From: Polyangiaceae bacterium | Lineage (GTDB): Bacteria > Myxococcota_A > Polyangia > Polyangiales > Polyangiaceae | NCBI GenBank assembly: GCA_016715885.1 | Contig: JADJXL010000010.1 | Span: 76,032-140,031 of the forward strand | Reading direction: 5' to 3' | DNA: 64,000 nt | Part shown: piece after piece, positions 17,565 to 26,242 of the stretch | Layout: each line of letters starts with the position of its first letter | How positions within the stretch are numbered: the first letter of the stretch is position 1 | Program-made: the position numbers and the translations under genes | The notes under the pieces: model-generated | What the model was told of the DNA's origin: nothing | The model's input: only the letters and a program-made list of their open reading frames with translations | The model's database searches: none

Positions 17565-17607
17565 GTGCCAACCACCTTTGGGACGACGCCCCTCGAGTGG
17601 TTGGCAC
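17565..17607 (-). terminator. Long-stem hairpin downstream of prfB
   Basis: GTGCCAACCAC at 17565-17575 is the exact reverse complement of GTGGTTGGCAC at 17597-17607, with a 21-nt spacer. Read on the minus strand it begins 11 nt after the prfB stop and is followed by GTTTTC, so it probably terminates prfB. Confidence 0.6.
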
Positions 17608-17617
17608 GCTCGATCCA

Positions 17618-18704
17618 TTACGCCATCGCCGGATCCAAAAATGCATCCAGCTCCCCATCGAGGACACGCTCGATGTGCGGGCTCGCGATTCCGGTGTTCT
17701 CGTCGCGCACCATACGTTGCGGCGCAAAAACGTAGCTGCGCCGCTGATGCCCAAATCGAATCACCGGCCGCGCCCCACGCCTCTCCGCCAAAGCCTGCTC
17801 ACGCCGCTCCATTTCGAGCTGCATCAGCTTGCTCCGCAAAAGCCGCAATGCATTCGCCCGATTCTGATGCTGACTCCGCTCGGACCGCGCAACCACGACA
17901 ATCCCCGTCGGAATGTGCCGCATGCGCACCGCCGAAGCGACCTTGTTGACGTTTTGCCCACCAGGCCCGCCGGCAGTCATCGTCGTCACCTCGAGCTCGT
18001 CTTCGGCAATGTCGATCGTGATGGTATCATCCACGTCGCACAGCACTTCGACCGCGACAAACGATGTTTGCCGGCGATCCCCTCTGCCAAACGGGCTCAC
18101 CCGCACGAGCCGATGCACGCCGTGTTCACCGCGAAGCAGGTTGTACATACCTGCCCCCGGAATTCGAATCACCGCGACATCGATCCCAGCTTCGGCACCT
18201 TCTTGGCAATGCAGCTCTTCGACCGAAAACCCTCGCCGAAATGCCCATCGCTGGTACATCCGCAAAAGCATCGCTGCGAAGTCTTTCGCATCGATTCCAC
18301 CCGCACCGGGCTGAATCGATACAATCGCCCCACGACACCCTTCCGGCTCCGGCGGCGCGCATTGATGCGCGCTTTCCCGCAGGTGCCCTTCGAGAAGCGC
18401 GACGTCCGACTCAGCCGAAGCGAGCGCATCGAGGTCGCCTTCTTGCAAAGCGAGCGAGACAAACTCCTCCGTTTCGTCGAGCTTATGCTCGGCGAAAGCA
18501 ATTCGATCCAATTGCGCCCCGAGTCGTGCACGCTCGGCAAGGAGCTGCTCGGCACGTTCGCGGTCGCGCCAAAGATCGTTCGTACTGAGGAGGAAGTCGA
18601 GTTCGGCGAGGCGCCTGGCCTGCCGGGGAAGGTCAAAGACCGTCGCGGAGCCTGGTCAAGCGTCGACGTAGATCGGACAGTCGTTCGAGGATGGGAGAAT
18701 TCAT
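17618..18704 (-). CDS. prfB: Peptide chain release factor 2, with programmed +1 frameshift
   Basis: The first 23 codons (ATG at 18704, M-N-S-P-I-L-E-R-L-S to R-L-R-D-G-L) run into an in-frame TGA at 18635-18633 within the motif CTT-TGA-C. Slipping +1 continues as D-L-P-R-Q-A-R-R-L-A-E-L-D, giving a 361-residue RF2. Class-I release-factor hallmarks are I-Q-P-G-A-G-G-I-D-A-K-D, the UGA-recognising S-P-F in V-R-V-S-P-F-G, and the catalytic G-G-Q in G-G-P-G-G-Q-N-V-N-K. The length matches the family (about 365). RF2 recognises UGA/UAA, so low RF2 increases shifting: the classical autoregulation. The AGG-rich helper sequence found before the E. coli shift site is not obvious here (an AGG lies about 12 nt upstream of CTT). 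It is downstream of trxC on the same strand. Confidence 0.93.
18632..18638 (-). promoter_or_regulatory. RF2 frameshift site CTTTGAC
   Basis: On the minus strand, CTT (18638-18636), TGA (18635-18633), then C. The ribosome pausing at TGA slips forward one base on CTT, reading GAC next. The peptide L-stop and the +1 continuation D-L-P match the position of the shift in other RF2 proteins (residue 23 here, about 25 in E. coli). Confidence 0.9.
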
Positions 18705-18820
18705 AGCGCGTCGTGTATACATCACGCCATAGCCCTCGTCAAAGGCAATCTTGCTCCGTGGCAAAAATTTTTCTATGGGGCGTCGAATACGCCGTCTTCG
18801 CAGCTTACTACATGCATCGG

Positions 18821-19285
18821 CTAGCCCGAGGCCCTTCGAATCCACTCGAGCAACTGGGCGGCGGGCTGCATACCACTGGTTTTCGCCGCGATACGCCCGT
18901 TCTTGATGAGGGCAAACGCGGGAATGCCCTGAATCTGAAATTGAGCCGCGATCTGCTGCTGCTCGTCGGTGTTCACCTTGGCAAAAACCACATTGCCAGC
19001 CGCTTGCGCCGCCGCTTTCGCAAATTCCGGGGCCATCATTCGACACGGACCGCACCACGAAGCCCAAAAATCCACGACCACCGGCAACGGGGATTGAGAC
19101 ACAAGGCCGGAAAACGCCTCGGGACCCGTGATTTCAATCGGACTGTTCAGGGTTGGGAGGCCGGTTTTGCACGAACCACAGCGTCCTTCTTGGGCAAGAC
19201 GCGCATAAGCAATGCGATTCGCCGTGCCGCAATGAGGACATGGATAAATGACGCCACGTTCATCCGTGGTGAGATGTTGACTCAT
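18821..19285 (-). CDS. trxC: Thioredoxin 2 with zinc ribbon
   Basis: A 154-residue protein. The N-terminal zinc-ribbon has C-P-H-C (about 16-19) and C-G-S-C (about 36-39), the TrxC signature. The thioredoxin domain holds the active site W-A-S-W-C-G-P-C-R-M-M and the cis-proline region I-Q-G-I-P-A-F-A-L-I. TrxC is a cytosolic disulfide reductase linked to oxidative stress and uses thioredoxin reductase. It lies upstream of prfB with a gap of about 115 bp, so possible cotranscription is unproven. Confidence 0.93.
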   Translation of the reverse strand: MSQHLTTDERGVIYPCPHCGTANRIAYARLAQEGRCGSCKTGLPTLNSPIEITGPEAFSGLVSQSPLPVVVDFWASWCGPCRMMAPEFAKAAAQAAGNVVFAKVNTDEQQQIAAQFQIQGIPAFALIKNGRIAAKTSGMQPAAQLLEWIRRASG

Positions 19286-19447
19286 GGTGGATAGCTTCCG
19301 TTGTTGTCACTTTCCTGAATCTGCGTACGCACTCGTCGTTGGCAAGCGAAAATATGCGGCCCTGACGGATTGCAGTCGACATCGCCCGTCCTAGACATCT
19401 CGAGAGGAAGCTCGCGAGAGTCGGTCGCCGTCAGAAAGGAGAGCGAT

Positions 19448-20062
19448 ATGCGAATGTCGATTGTACTTGCCGTGGCAGCACTCGGTGCATCGTGCATGTG
19501 GGTTACCTCCGCCCAGGGAGCAAGCTCGGTGACCGCAGCGGACGCGACAGCGCGACAAAACATCTCGCAGCTCGGCGGTTGCTTCCGAGTCTCCTATCTA
19601 TTCGTCGAAGACGGGAAAAACGACTTTTTCGTGCGTGACGTTCGCGAATACATCAACGTTACGGAGAAGGGAACGGGATTCGTCGTGCGCCACTTCATGG
19701 CGACCGAAGGTTCGTCGTTTCATCATTTCACGGAAGAATGGCAACCCGCTGGACGAGGGCGCTGGCATCAGCGGGTGACGACTTCACGCGGAACGCTGCG
19801 TTATGAAGGAACTGGATCCTGGAATTTCAATCAATGGGAAGCGCATGCGAAAAATGCCGCGCGTCCCGTCCGGGATACTCGCCGCGATTACGCGACGCTC
19901 GACCGCCGCAACACGGTTCAAATAACGCCGCAGCGCTGGGTACAGGCCGAAAGTAACATCAAGCGACGCAATGACGGAACACCCGTGGCGTCCGAAGTAG
20001 GCTGGGTGCAATACGAGCGCCTTCCGAACGAGCAATGCGCGGCCATCGCTGCAGCGCAGTAG
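19448..20062 (+). CDS. Secreted hypothetical protein
   Basis: A 204-residue protein with a signal peptide (S-I-V-L-A-V-A-A-L-G-A-S-C-M-W-V, cleavage near S-A-Q-G-A). The ATG at 19448 follows AAAGGAGAGCGAT, a good ribosome site. The mature part shows G-G-C-F-R-V-S-Y-L-F-V-E-D-G, a G-R-G-R-W-H-Q-R-V segment and W-N-F-N-Q-W-E-A-H. The pattern of paired Trp/Arg-rich strands resembles small lipocalin-like or DUF6607-type proteins, but I do not assign a family. It is convergent with the lipase-chaperone gene, the stops being about 5 bp apart. Confidence 0.7.
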   Translation: MRMSIVLAVAALGASCMWVTSAQGASSVTAADATARQNISQLGGCFRVSYLFVEDGKNDFFVRDVREYINVTEKGTGFVVRHFMATEGSSFHHFTEEWQPAGRGRWHQRVTTSRGTLRYEGTGSWNFNQWEAHAKNAARPVRDTRRDYATLDRRNTVQITPQRWVQAESNIKRRNDGTPVASEVGWVQYERLPNEQCAAIAAAQ

Positions 20063-20066
20063 TCGC

Positions 20067-21098
20067 TCAATTCTGCCCCCATTTGCGCGGGCGATCGAAT
20101 CGGAAAAACCCGCTCGCTTCCTCGGCAGCAATGACCTCCGCCTCGTCGCCAAAGGTTCGCCGCAATAACTCTGCGAGCTTCTCGTCGAGCTCCTTGCCGC
20201 TATACGCCTCCACAAGCGCCGCGCGTTCGGTCATGTACTTCTTGCCCTTGTCCCAGCGCGCGTCTCGCTCCTGGTCGAGCGAATCCCAACGCTTCATCGC
20301 TGCTTCGTCGAGGCCCATTCCTTTGCGAATCGCCCGCAAATTCGCCGCACGCTCCGCCGCCGACATCGCATCGAGGTCCGCTTGCACCGATTCGAGCCCA
20401 ATGAAGCGATTCATCGCCTCGTGCCGATGCTGTTCAATGTACGTATCGTACTTCTCCTCGTAAATCTCTTCGAGCCGCTCGGTGTACGTTGCGAGTTTGT
20501 CGCTGATGCTCTTGCCCTTTTGCCCGTCGATTTCTTTCAGCGTCTCCGATACCGCCTGGTTTTTCTGTTCGGAAGCCCAAATCTCGTCCGCCGCTTCCTT
20601 CCCAAATAGCCGCTCCCGCTCTTCGCGTATTGCAGCTCGTCGCTGTTCCGGTTCGAGCTCGTCGAGGCGCGATCGGTTGTCCTTCATCCAGCGCTCGTAT
20701 TCGATGCGCCGGTCGAGGTTCTTTGCAATTTCGTCGTAATGCGCCGGGAATGCCGCACGTACCAGCTCGAGCAGTTTGTCGCGCCAATGCCCAGGATATT
20801 GCTTTTCGAATTGGCGCATGAGCGCTTCGATGAGCTTCAACTGGACATGGCGATTGCCAATGCTTGCCCCATATTGCGAGCGCAAGCGCTCGACCACTTC
20901 GGGGTCGACCGTCGAGCTCGCCGCGATCGTGGTAGGCATTGCAGCTTTTGGCTTGCTGCGCGGGGCCCGCGCCGCCGTTTCAGGAGGACTTGCAACAGCG
21001 GCCGCGGGCTCTTCGACTCTGTCCTGGCGCAGCCCGAAATAGAGCGCAAGGACGACGAGCGAGCTGCCGATCGCGACAAACCAATTCCGCGTCGTCAT
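20067..21098 (-). CDS. Lipase-specific foldase/chaperone (Lif family)
   Basis: A 343-residue protein. An N-terminal membrane anchor (F-V-A-I-G-S-S-L-V-V-L-A-L-Y-F-G-L) precedes an Ala/Pro linker and a long, highly charged helical body, the architecture of LifO/LimB proteins. Diagnostic stretches are Y-E-R-W-M-K-D-N-R-S-R-L-D-E-L and E-R-E-R-L-F-G-K-E-A-A-D-E-I-W, close to the conserved R-x-x-x-F-x-x-E-A region. Lif proteins sit in the inner membrane, face the periplasm and fold their cognate lipase before type II secretion. The gene follows the lipase directly (14 bp between the lipase stop and this start), the canonical lipA-lif order. Confidence 0.85.
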   Translation of the reverse strand: MTTRNWFVAIGSSLVVLALYFGLRQDRVEEPAAAVASPPETAARAPRSKPKAAMPTTIAASSTVDPEVVERLRSQYGASIGNRHVQLKLIEALMRQFEKQYPGHWRDKLLELVRAAFPAHYDEIAKNLDRRIEYERWMKDNRSRLDELEPEQRRAAIREERERLFGKEAADEIWASEQKNQAVSETLKEIDGQKGKSISDKLATYTERLEEIYEEKYDTYIEQHRHEAMNRFIGLESVQADLDAMSAAERAANLRAIRKGMGLDEAAMKRWDSLDQERDARWDKGKKYMTERAALVEAYSGKELDEKLAELLRRTFGDEAEVIAAEEASGFFRFDRPRKWGQN

Positions 21099-21112
21099 GG
21101 TCGCGTGATTTC

Positions 21113-22225
21113 TCAGTCGTACGTCGCAATGTATTCGAAGATTGCGCCGTAAAACTCCATTTCGTCGAACGTGTCGGGACCGACGCCGATGACGTCAATG
21201 TGATCCTGGTCGATGACGCTGGACATCGACGTCATTTGTGTCGACGTCGGCGCGTTCAAGTTACTCACGTAACCCGGGCCAGAGTCGGTCGTGATGCTAT
21301 CGAGCGACAAGAATTTCTCGGTGTACTTGAGCCGGTGGCCCATGTGTTGCGAATTCACGCCGACGAGGCCGTCGTCGTCGCGCTCGTTGCAAATGCCATC
21401 ACCGGCGCCCGCTGCCCCGTCGTTGTCACAGTCGCCCGAACAGTAGCCATCGCCGTCGATGTCATAAACGAGCTCGCTCAAAAGGAACAGCGCGGGGTTG
21501 ACACTGGTACCGTTTTGCGCCGTCATGAGCGATCCATAGCGATAAGCATATTTCGCATCGACTGGGTAGAGCGTATTGAACGCCTGCATGCCCGTGGTAA
21601 CGCCATCGGTCGACGAGTAATCCTTGTACACGAGCTGTTTGGCGCCCGCGTATCCATCATTGCCAGACTGATAGATGGTATCCCCGTAATACGACGCGAG
21701 TGCGGAGACGACACTGCTCACGCCCGGTTTGAGGTCGAGAATGTATTTGGCCACGGGCGAGCCCCGGTGTGGCGAGGAAATGCTGATGAGCACTCGAACC
21801 TTCGCCGTCCCATAACGGTTGTAAAGCACACGCGCAGCCTTACGAATGTCCAGGCCCCCCTGCGAATGCCCAACGAGGTTTACCTTCGACGCTCCCGATG
21901 TCGCCAAAAACCCCTCGATGTCGTCGGCAAGATCAAGCCCGCGTAACTCGGAAGACTGAAATGCCGCAACCTGGGCCACGTAAGCTTTCTGGCCCGAGTC
22001 GATGTTGTCATTGCAGTACACTTCGAGAAATTCATTACAGGCGTCACCGACGAACGTGCCGTAGTCGTCGCCCCAGTAGTCATAACCGAGAATGTTGTCG
22101 AACCCGCCCATGCCGTGGGCAAACACGACGGGGTAGGTGGTTTTCGGGGCAGCGGCCAACGCCGCTCCACCGCTGCCTGCAAGGATGGAGATGGATGCCA
22201 ACAAGGCCACCGGCAATTTGCGCAT
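21113..22225 (-). CDS. Secreted triacylglycerol lipase (family I) with an acidic, Ca-loop-like insert
   Basis: A 370-residue protein with a Sec signal (L-L-A-S-I-S-I-L-A-G-S-G, cleavage near A-L-A-A-A). The ATG at 22225 follows AAGGAG. The oxyanion strand is P-V-V-F-A-H-G-M-G-G-F-D, the nucleophile elbow G-H-S-Q-G-G. The C-terminal part has D-D-D-G-L-V-G-V-N-S-Q-H-M-G and D-Q-D-H-I-D-V-I-G, which carry the calcium-binding and catalytic Asp/His positions of Pseudomonas/Burkholderia lipases. Unusual is D-I-D-G-D-G-Y-C-S-G-D-C-D-N-D-G-A-A-G, a thrombospondin-type-3-like acidic insert with two cysteines just before the acid region. It should be co-expressed with the Lif gene downstream. Confidence 0.9.
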   Translation of the reverse strand: MRKLPVALLASISILAGSGGAALAAAPKTTYPVVFAHGMGGFDNILGYDYWGDDYGTFVGDACNEFLEVYCNDNIDSGQKAYVAQVAAFQSSELRGLDLADDIEGFLATSGASKVNLVGHSQGGLDIRKAARVLYNRYGTAKVRVLISISSPHRGSPVAKYILDLKPGVSSVVSALASYYGDTIYQSGNDGYAGAKQLVYKDYSSTDGVTTGMQAFNTLYPVDAKYAYRYGSLMTAQNGTSVNPALFLLSELVYDIDGDGYCSGDCDNDGAAGAGDGICNERDDDGLVGVNSQHMGHRLKYTEKFLSLDSITTDSGPGYVSNLNAPTSTQMTSMSSVIDQDHIDVIGVGPDTFDEMEFYGAIFEYIATYD

Positions 22226-22489
22226 GGGACTCCTTGACGATCGAGGGAAGAAGAAGAACCGGCTCGTGGTGCCGTAAGAAGACCAAATATTCCGGCCACG
22301 TGTCAAGCGTGAATCAAAGACGTTTACGATTCGTGAATTGACGCAACGCGCCTTGTCACAGTTATTAACGCGCAGCATCAATGCGGAGCTTCCCTGACGG
22401 CACTCTTCGGATGTGCCCGACTGTCCGGAAGCGTCGCGCCGAGCGTATCGTGGGCATCGGCCTATTTGGCGGCCCGAGATGGGGAAACG

Positions 22490-23545
22490 ATGAACACGAG
22501 GTATGCAGCTTGGCGTTTGCTCGCGGCTTTATCATTGCTGATTCCATTGCCCGCGTGCCAAGCCTCCACCGCGCCGACCGTGCGCAGTCCATCATCGACT
22601 GCGACGCCGCCCAAAGCGTCCGCGGATGCGTCTTGCCCGCTCCCTTCGGGAGACCCGCTTTGCCCATTGAACGGTTTTTTTCGCGAAACCTACGCTCAGC
22701 GCCGAGCTGCCATGCTCGCCGCATCGGGACCGATACTCGTGCAGTACGGCGACAAGCTCGTCCTCTTGCGCAATGGCCAGCGGCTGGAGGGACGCGCCAC
22801 GAACGAACGTTATCACGAGCTGAAAAGCGTCGCGCACGTGCCCTTCGCAGCGTATCTGCTCCTTGCGGAGACCAATGGCCCGATAGACGATGCATTGCTG
22901 CCCAAATTGATTTCCTTCGAAACGCTCGTGTCGCAAGCCCTCTCGTCCATCAATACAAGGTTTCCCGATGATTCCCAGCGTGAGCGCCAGCGGCAAATCC
23001 TGTCCCGCTCGCTTTTGCTGCTTCGTCGCGTGATCCAAGAAAAACAGGTACGCTCGAGCGATATCGATGAATACGTACGAGCACAACGAGACGACATTGC
23101 GGAAAACGTAAAGGATGCCGCACGCGAAAACATCATGACGCTGCACGCGCAGGTAACGGCGTGGGCAGCATTGCTGACGCCCGAGGAGCGCAATCGATTG
23201 CGTGTGGTCGTCGGTGCGTCTCACATGGCACGACCCGGCAATTTGGCATTACAATATTTTGCCGCATGGCTCGGCGAGCCTTCCACGGGTCGCACAACGG
23301 ACGAACGCATCGCAGAGAACGCGCGTATCATCGTCGCGGAGAACATTTTCGATACGGATCACTCCGCCACACTCGTGGGAACACACCTTGTTAGTCGTGC
23401 CACTTCCATTGCCTTCTTCAATGATCCACTGCGCCTCGACCGAGACCTCTTGGCGGACGCGGCCGAAGAAGCAATTCGCGCGCTGTTTGGTCAATCTGCG
23501 AACGTACATGCGAGTGCGCCCGGCGACGATGCTGAGAAGCGTTGA
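22490..23545 (+). CDS. Lipoprotein, unknown function
   Basis: A 351-residue protein with a lipoprotein signal (L-L-A-A-L-S-L-L-I-P-L-P-A-C). The ATG at 22490 follows GATGGGGAAAC. A Ser/Thr/Pro linker leads to a helical body with F-R-E-T-Y-A-Q-R-R-A-A-M, L-V-L-L-R-N-G-Q-R-L-E-G and V-V-V-G-A-S-H-M-A-R-P-G. The last could be a functional loop, but no family was recognised. It is divergent from the lipase operon and convergent with drmC. Confidence 0.72.
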   Translation: MNTRYAAWRLLAALSLLIPLPACQASTAPTVRSPSSTATPPKASADASCPLPSGDPLCPLNGFFRETYAQRRAAMLAASGPILVQYGDKLVLLRNGQRLEGRATNERYHELKSVAHVPFAAYLLLAETNGPIDDALLPKLISFETLVSQALSSINTRFPDDSQRERQRQILSRSLLLLRRVIQEKQVRSSDIDEYVRAQRDDIAENVKDAARENIMTLHAQVTAWAALLTPEERNRLRVVVGASHMARPGNLALQYFAAWLGEPSTGRTTDERIAENARIIVAENIFDTDHSATLVGTHLVSRATSIAFFNDPLRLDRDLLADAAEEAIRALFGQSANVHASAPGDDAEKR

Positions 23546-23561
23546 TGCGTAAACCGAGCGC

Positions 23562-24383
23562 CTATGCCCGCACCACCACCCCCGCCTCCACCAAATTCAT
23601 CCACTGCCGCTCCAGGCTCGCGGCAAACGCTCGATCCTCGATGGCCACCCCCGCCTCCAAATTCCGCGTTTGTCCCCGATCCGTAAAGTTCGCCGACGTG
23701 ATCAACGTGTATTCTTGGTCGATGACCACACACTTCGCATGCAAACTCATCGCACTTCGTTCGTCCACGGTTCGCGGATCGAAATACACGACCGGTTTCG
23801 GATCTCCGAATGGCCACATGAGCTCATAAAACAATGCCACGATGGCTCGTCCACGCGCGACAGGCCCCGCCGCAGCGTCCACCCTCGCCGAAGAGCTCGG
23901 CCAATGCTGCCCCGCTTGCTTTGCCGTTTGTCGCAATCTCTCCAAGAGTTGCCCCGCGTCCACGAAAAAGTCCGCGGTGACGCCGTGCTGCGCCATCGCC
24001 CGGTACAGCGACAAGAAAAGCTCCGCACCATGGTCGATGGCATACCCGGCCACGAGCACGTGCTCCCGAGCGCGCGCGAACAGCTCCGGCAATACGATGC
24101 GCGTATGCCGAGAATGCCCCACGCCTGGATCATCGCCCGTCCACACGAGCGTCAGCTTCGGCGCCTTTCGACTACGACGCTCGGCCATCGCCACTTCGAC
24201 GAGCGCACGAATCCCAGCCACGCCCAGCTCGACGTAGGGTTGCATCACTTCGACGAGGTGCCCGAATCCGTGCGCCCGCAAGCTCGTGCCGTCGAGCGGC
24301 GCCCGTAATGTGCCCCGTTCGAGCGCCGCTGAAAGCGCCATGAGGTCCTGCTCGGTGACGGTCGACAACCCCGCGCTCGTCAT
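23562..24383 (-). CDS. drmC: DISARM protein DrmC, phospholipase-D fold
   Basis: A 273-residue protein with a PLD/HKD motif, H-A-K-C-V-V-I-D, followed by S-A-N-F-T-D-R-G, the usual C-terminal half of a PLD nuclease/lipase domain. The N-terminal half has the V-L-V-A-G-Y-A-I-D-H strand but no clear second HKD, as is common in DrmC. The ATG at 24383 overlaps the drmB stop (ATGA). In characterised DISARM systems DrmC is the last core gene and is not always essential for protection. Its position after drmA and drmB identifies it with confidence. Confidence 0.88.
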   Translation of the reverse strand: MTSAGLSTVTEQDLMALSAALERGTLRAPLDGTSLRAHGFGHLVEVMQPYVELGVAGIRALVEVAMAERRSRKAPKLTLVWTGDDPGVGHSRHTRIVLPELFARAREHVLVAGYAIDHGAELFLSLYRAMAQHGVTADFFVDAGQLLERLRQTAKQAGQHWPSSSARVDAAAGPVARGRAIVALFYELMWPFGDPKPVVYFDPRTVDERSAMSLHAKCVVIDQEYTLITSANFTDRGQTRNLEAGVAIEDRAFAASLERQWMNLVEAGVVVRA

Positions 24384-26242
24384 GGCCGCTCTTTGAAAAA
24401 TGCCAGATTCGGATCGTGCCCCATGGCCGGCACCACCAGCGCCCGATCCAGATATCGATTGAAACGCTCGCACGCAGGCTCCGCGACGAACAAACAACCG
24501 TGGCACGCCGCGCCCTCCAAATATCGGCCCGAAGGATCCTTCGGTGAATGATGCGCGCACACCGGATCACTCGAGCAAAGCGACGCCATGTCCCACGCGC
24601 GACGCAAATGCCGATGCAAGAAACGACCCTGTTCGACCAATCCCCCAAGCGTCCCCTCCGCACCGCTCGTTCCCGTCATGATGAAAATGGCCGCCATGGG
24701 CAACGCATCCGTCGCCGGTGCACAATAAATGCGCTCCGACAAGGCACTCGCCGAATACCCGCATTGCAACGAAATCGACGACATCAGCAGATGCGCAAGC
24801 GAATGCAGCAGGTAAAACCGCGCCCCGGGGAAACCAGGCCCGCGATTCGACGCACCAAATTCCAACTCGTATCCCTCGGCCAGCTCCTGCTCACGCGCCA
24901 TCACCGCGTCACGTTTTTCCCATTCCAACACCGCCGCCTCGTCCAGGCAAACGAGCACCCCCTCGCCGAATATCTCGGCCGCAGGGAGCCATGTTTGCAC
25001 GAGGCCCAGCGGCTGCAGGTTCGACGTATCCCCCGGCGTGCCCTGAAGATCCTGCGCCGTCGCCGAAAGCCGTGTCAGGCCCACCTGCGCCCGCACCTGG
25101 CGAACCTTCTTCGCCAGCACGATGCGGCTCACCCTCGCCGGCAATTCATATCGCTTCGACGACAAACGACACGCAAAGAAAGGCTCGTCCCGCGGCGGAA
25201 GCTGCCCCGGCACCTCGTCTTTCGCCTCGAGAAATACCTTGTATTCAGCCGTGCGCAGCTCCTCGCGCGCAGGCGTCTTGCCCTTGCGAATCGTTTCGAT
25301 CGCCGTCCAGATCTGCTCGTCGTCGTATTCGCGCAGCGCATTTTTCACCGCTGGTATCTTGCGGTATATGACCAAGTCTTCGCGCGCCGCCTCTTGCAAC
25401 ACACTCCACACGTCCGCTTGCTGCACACGGCTCAGCACCTCGCGCGACTTGTCCGGAATCGACAGCGCGCTCATCCATTGCGAAAAGTACCCGCTGCTCG
25501 CCGTGCGCACGAGCAACGTCATCTTCTCCTCGCAACCTTTCTCTTCATTGCCCTCGGGCCCCAGCCACGGGCGCTCTCCGTGACACGTCGGCAAAATCTT
25601 CGGCTCACGCGCCTCCGAAAGCTTCCTCGATGCATCGCAGCTCCGGCATACCACCCGAATCCCCGCGAAATCACCCGACGCATCTTCCTCCAAGTACAGC
25701 TCCGGCGCCATACATCGCGTCTCCGCCGATACGTGCACGAACCAGTTCCAGGGAAATTCCTGCAAATGCCCGCGCCTGCATGCACCAACGAAACGCACCG
25801 GCACGCAAAAACCCCGTTGCGTATTCGTACAATGATGCACGTAACGGTACTTCTCCCGCTCCAGGTTCTTCGATTGCCCCAGCGCTCGGCACTGCTGACA
25901 CACGAACCACGTCGGAAACTCCGCCACCTGAATCCCATTGTGCTGCGTCGGCGCGTCGTCGTCCCCCGCCGGAGGCAACCGGAATGCCCGACCAACGTGC
26001 AGCTCCACCCCCAGCTTCGACCCCACCTTCGCCACGATCGAATCGCGCAATCGCGGCTCGTCGATGAAACCCTGATCCTTGTACTTGTCGTAGCGCCAGA
26101 AATCAGTCCCCCCCACCAACACCGCGTGGTCACGCAAATCCACCATCGCGCCAGGACCAAACGTCAGCACCACTTGGCTCAGCCGAATCTTACCCTCGGG
26201 CGGCTTGCCTCCACCCTTCGGACTGCTCTTCTTGATGGCCAT
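24380..26242 (-). CDS. drmB: DISARM protein DrmB (DUF1998)
   Basis: A 620-residue protein starting M-A-I-K-K-S-S-P-K-G. Early it has I-R-L-S-Q-V-V-L-T-F-G-P-G-A-M-V-D-L, the typical DrmB opening. It has repeated cysteine pairs consistent with zinc binding (F-V-C-Q-Q-C, V-V-C-R-S-C, C-H-G-C-L-F near the C-terminus). The C-terminal DUF1998 region includes H-S-L-A-H-L-L-M and D-P-V-C-A-H-H. DrmB forms a complex with the helicase DrmA that engages incoming DNA. Its ATG (26242) shares a base with the drmA stop (TGATG), so the two are co-translated. Confidence 0.93.
   Translation of the reverse strand: MAIKKSSPKGGGKPPEGKIRLSQVVLTFGPGAMVDLRDHAVLVGGTDFWRYDKYKDQGFIDEPRLRDSIVAKVGSKLGVELHVGRAFRLPPAGDDDAPTQHNGIQVAEFPTWFVCQQCRALGQSKNLEREKYRYVHHCTNTQRGFCVPVRFVGACRRGHLQEFPWNWFVHVSAETRCMAPELYLEEDASGDFAGIRVVCRSCDASRKLSEAREPKILPTCHGERPWLGPEGNEEKGCEEKMTLLVRTASSGYFSQWMSALSIPDKSREVLSRVQQADVWSVLQEAAREDLVIYRKIPAVKNALREYDDEQIWTAIETIRKGKTPAREELRTAEYKVFLEAKDEVPGQLPPRDEPFFACRLSSKRYELPARVSRIVLAKKVRQVRAQVGLTRLSATAQDLQGTPGDTSNLQPLGLVQTWLPAAEIFGEGVLVCLDEAAVLEWEKRDAVMAREQELAEGYELEFGASNRGPGFPGARFYLLHSLAHLLMSSISLQCGYSASALSERIYCAPATDALPMAAIFIMTGTSGAEGTLGGLVEQGRFLHRHLRRAWDMASLCSSDPVCAHHSPKDPSGRYLEGAACHGCLFVAEPACERFNRYLDRALVVPAMGHDPNLAFFKERP

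Noticed and set aside
19282..19563. Minus-strand 93-codon frame overlapping the trxC start by ATGA
   Set aside because: It overlaps the promoter and signal peptide of the plus-strand gene at 19448, and its sequence is not protein-like; the ATGA overlap is probably chance.
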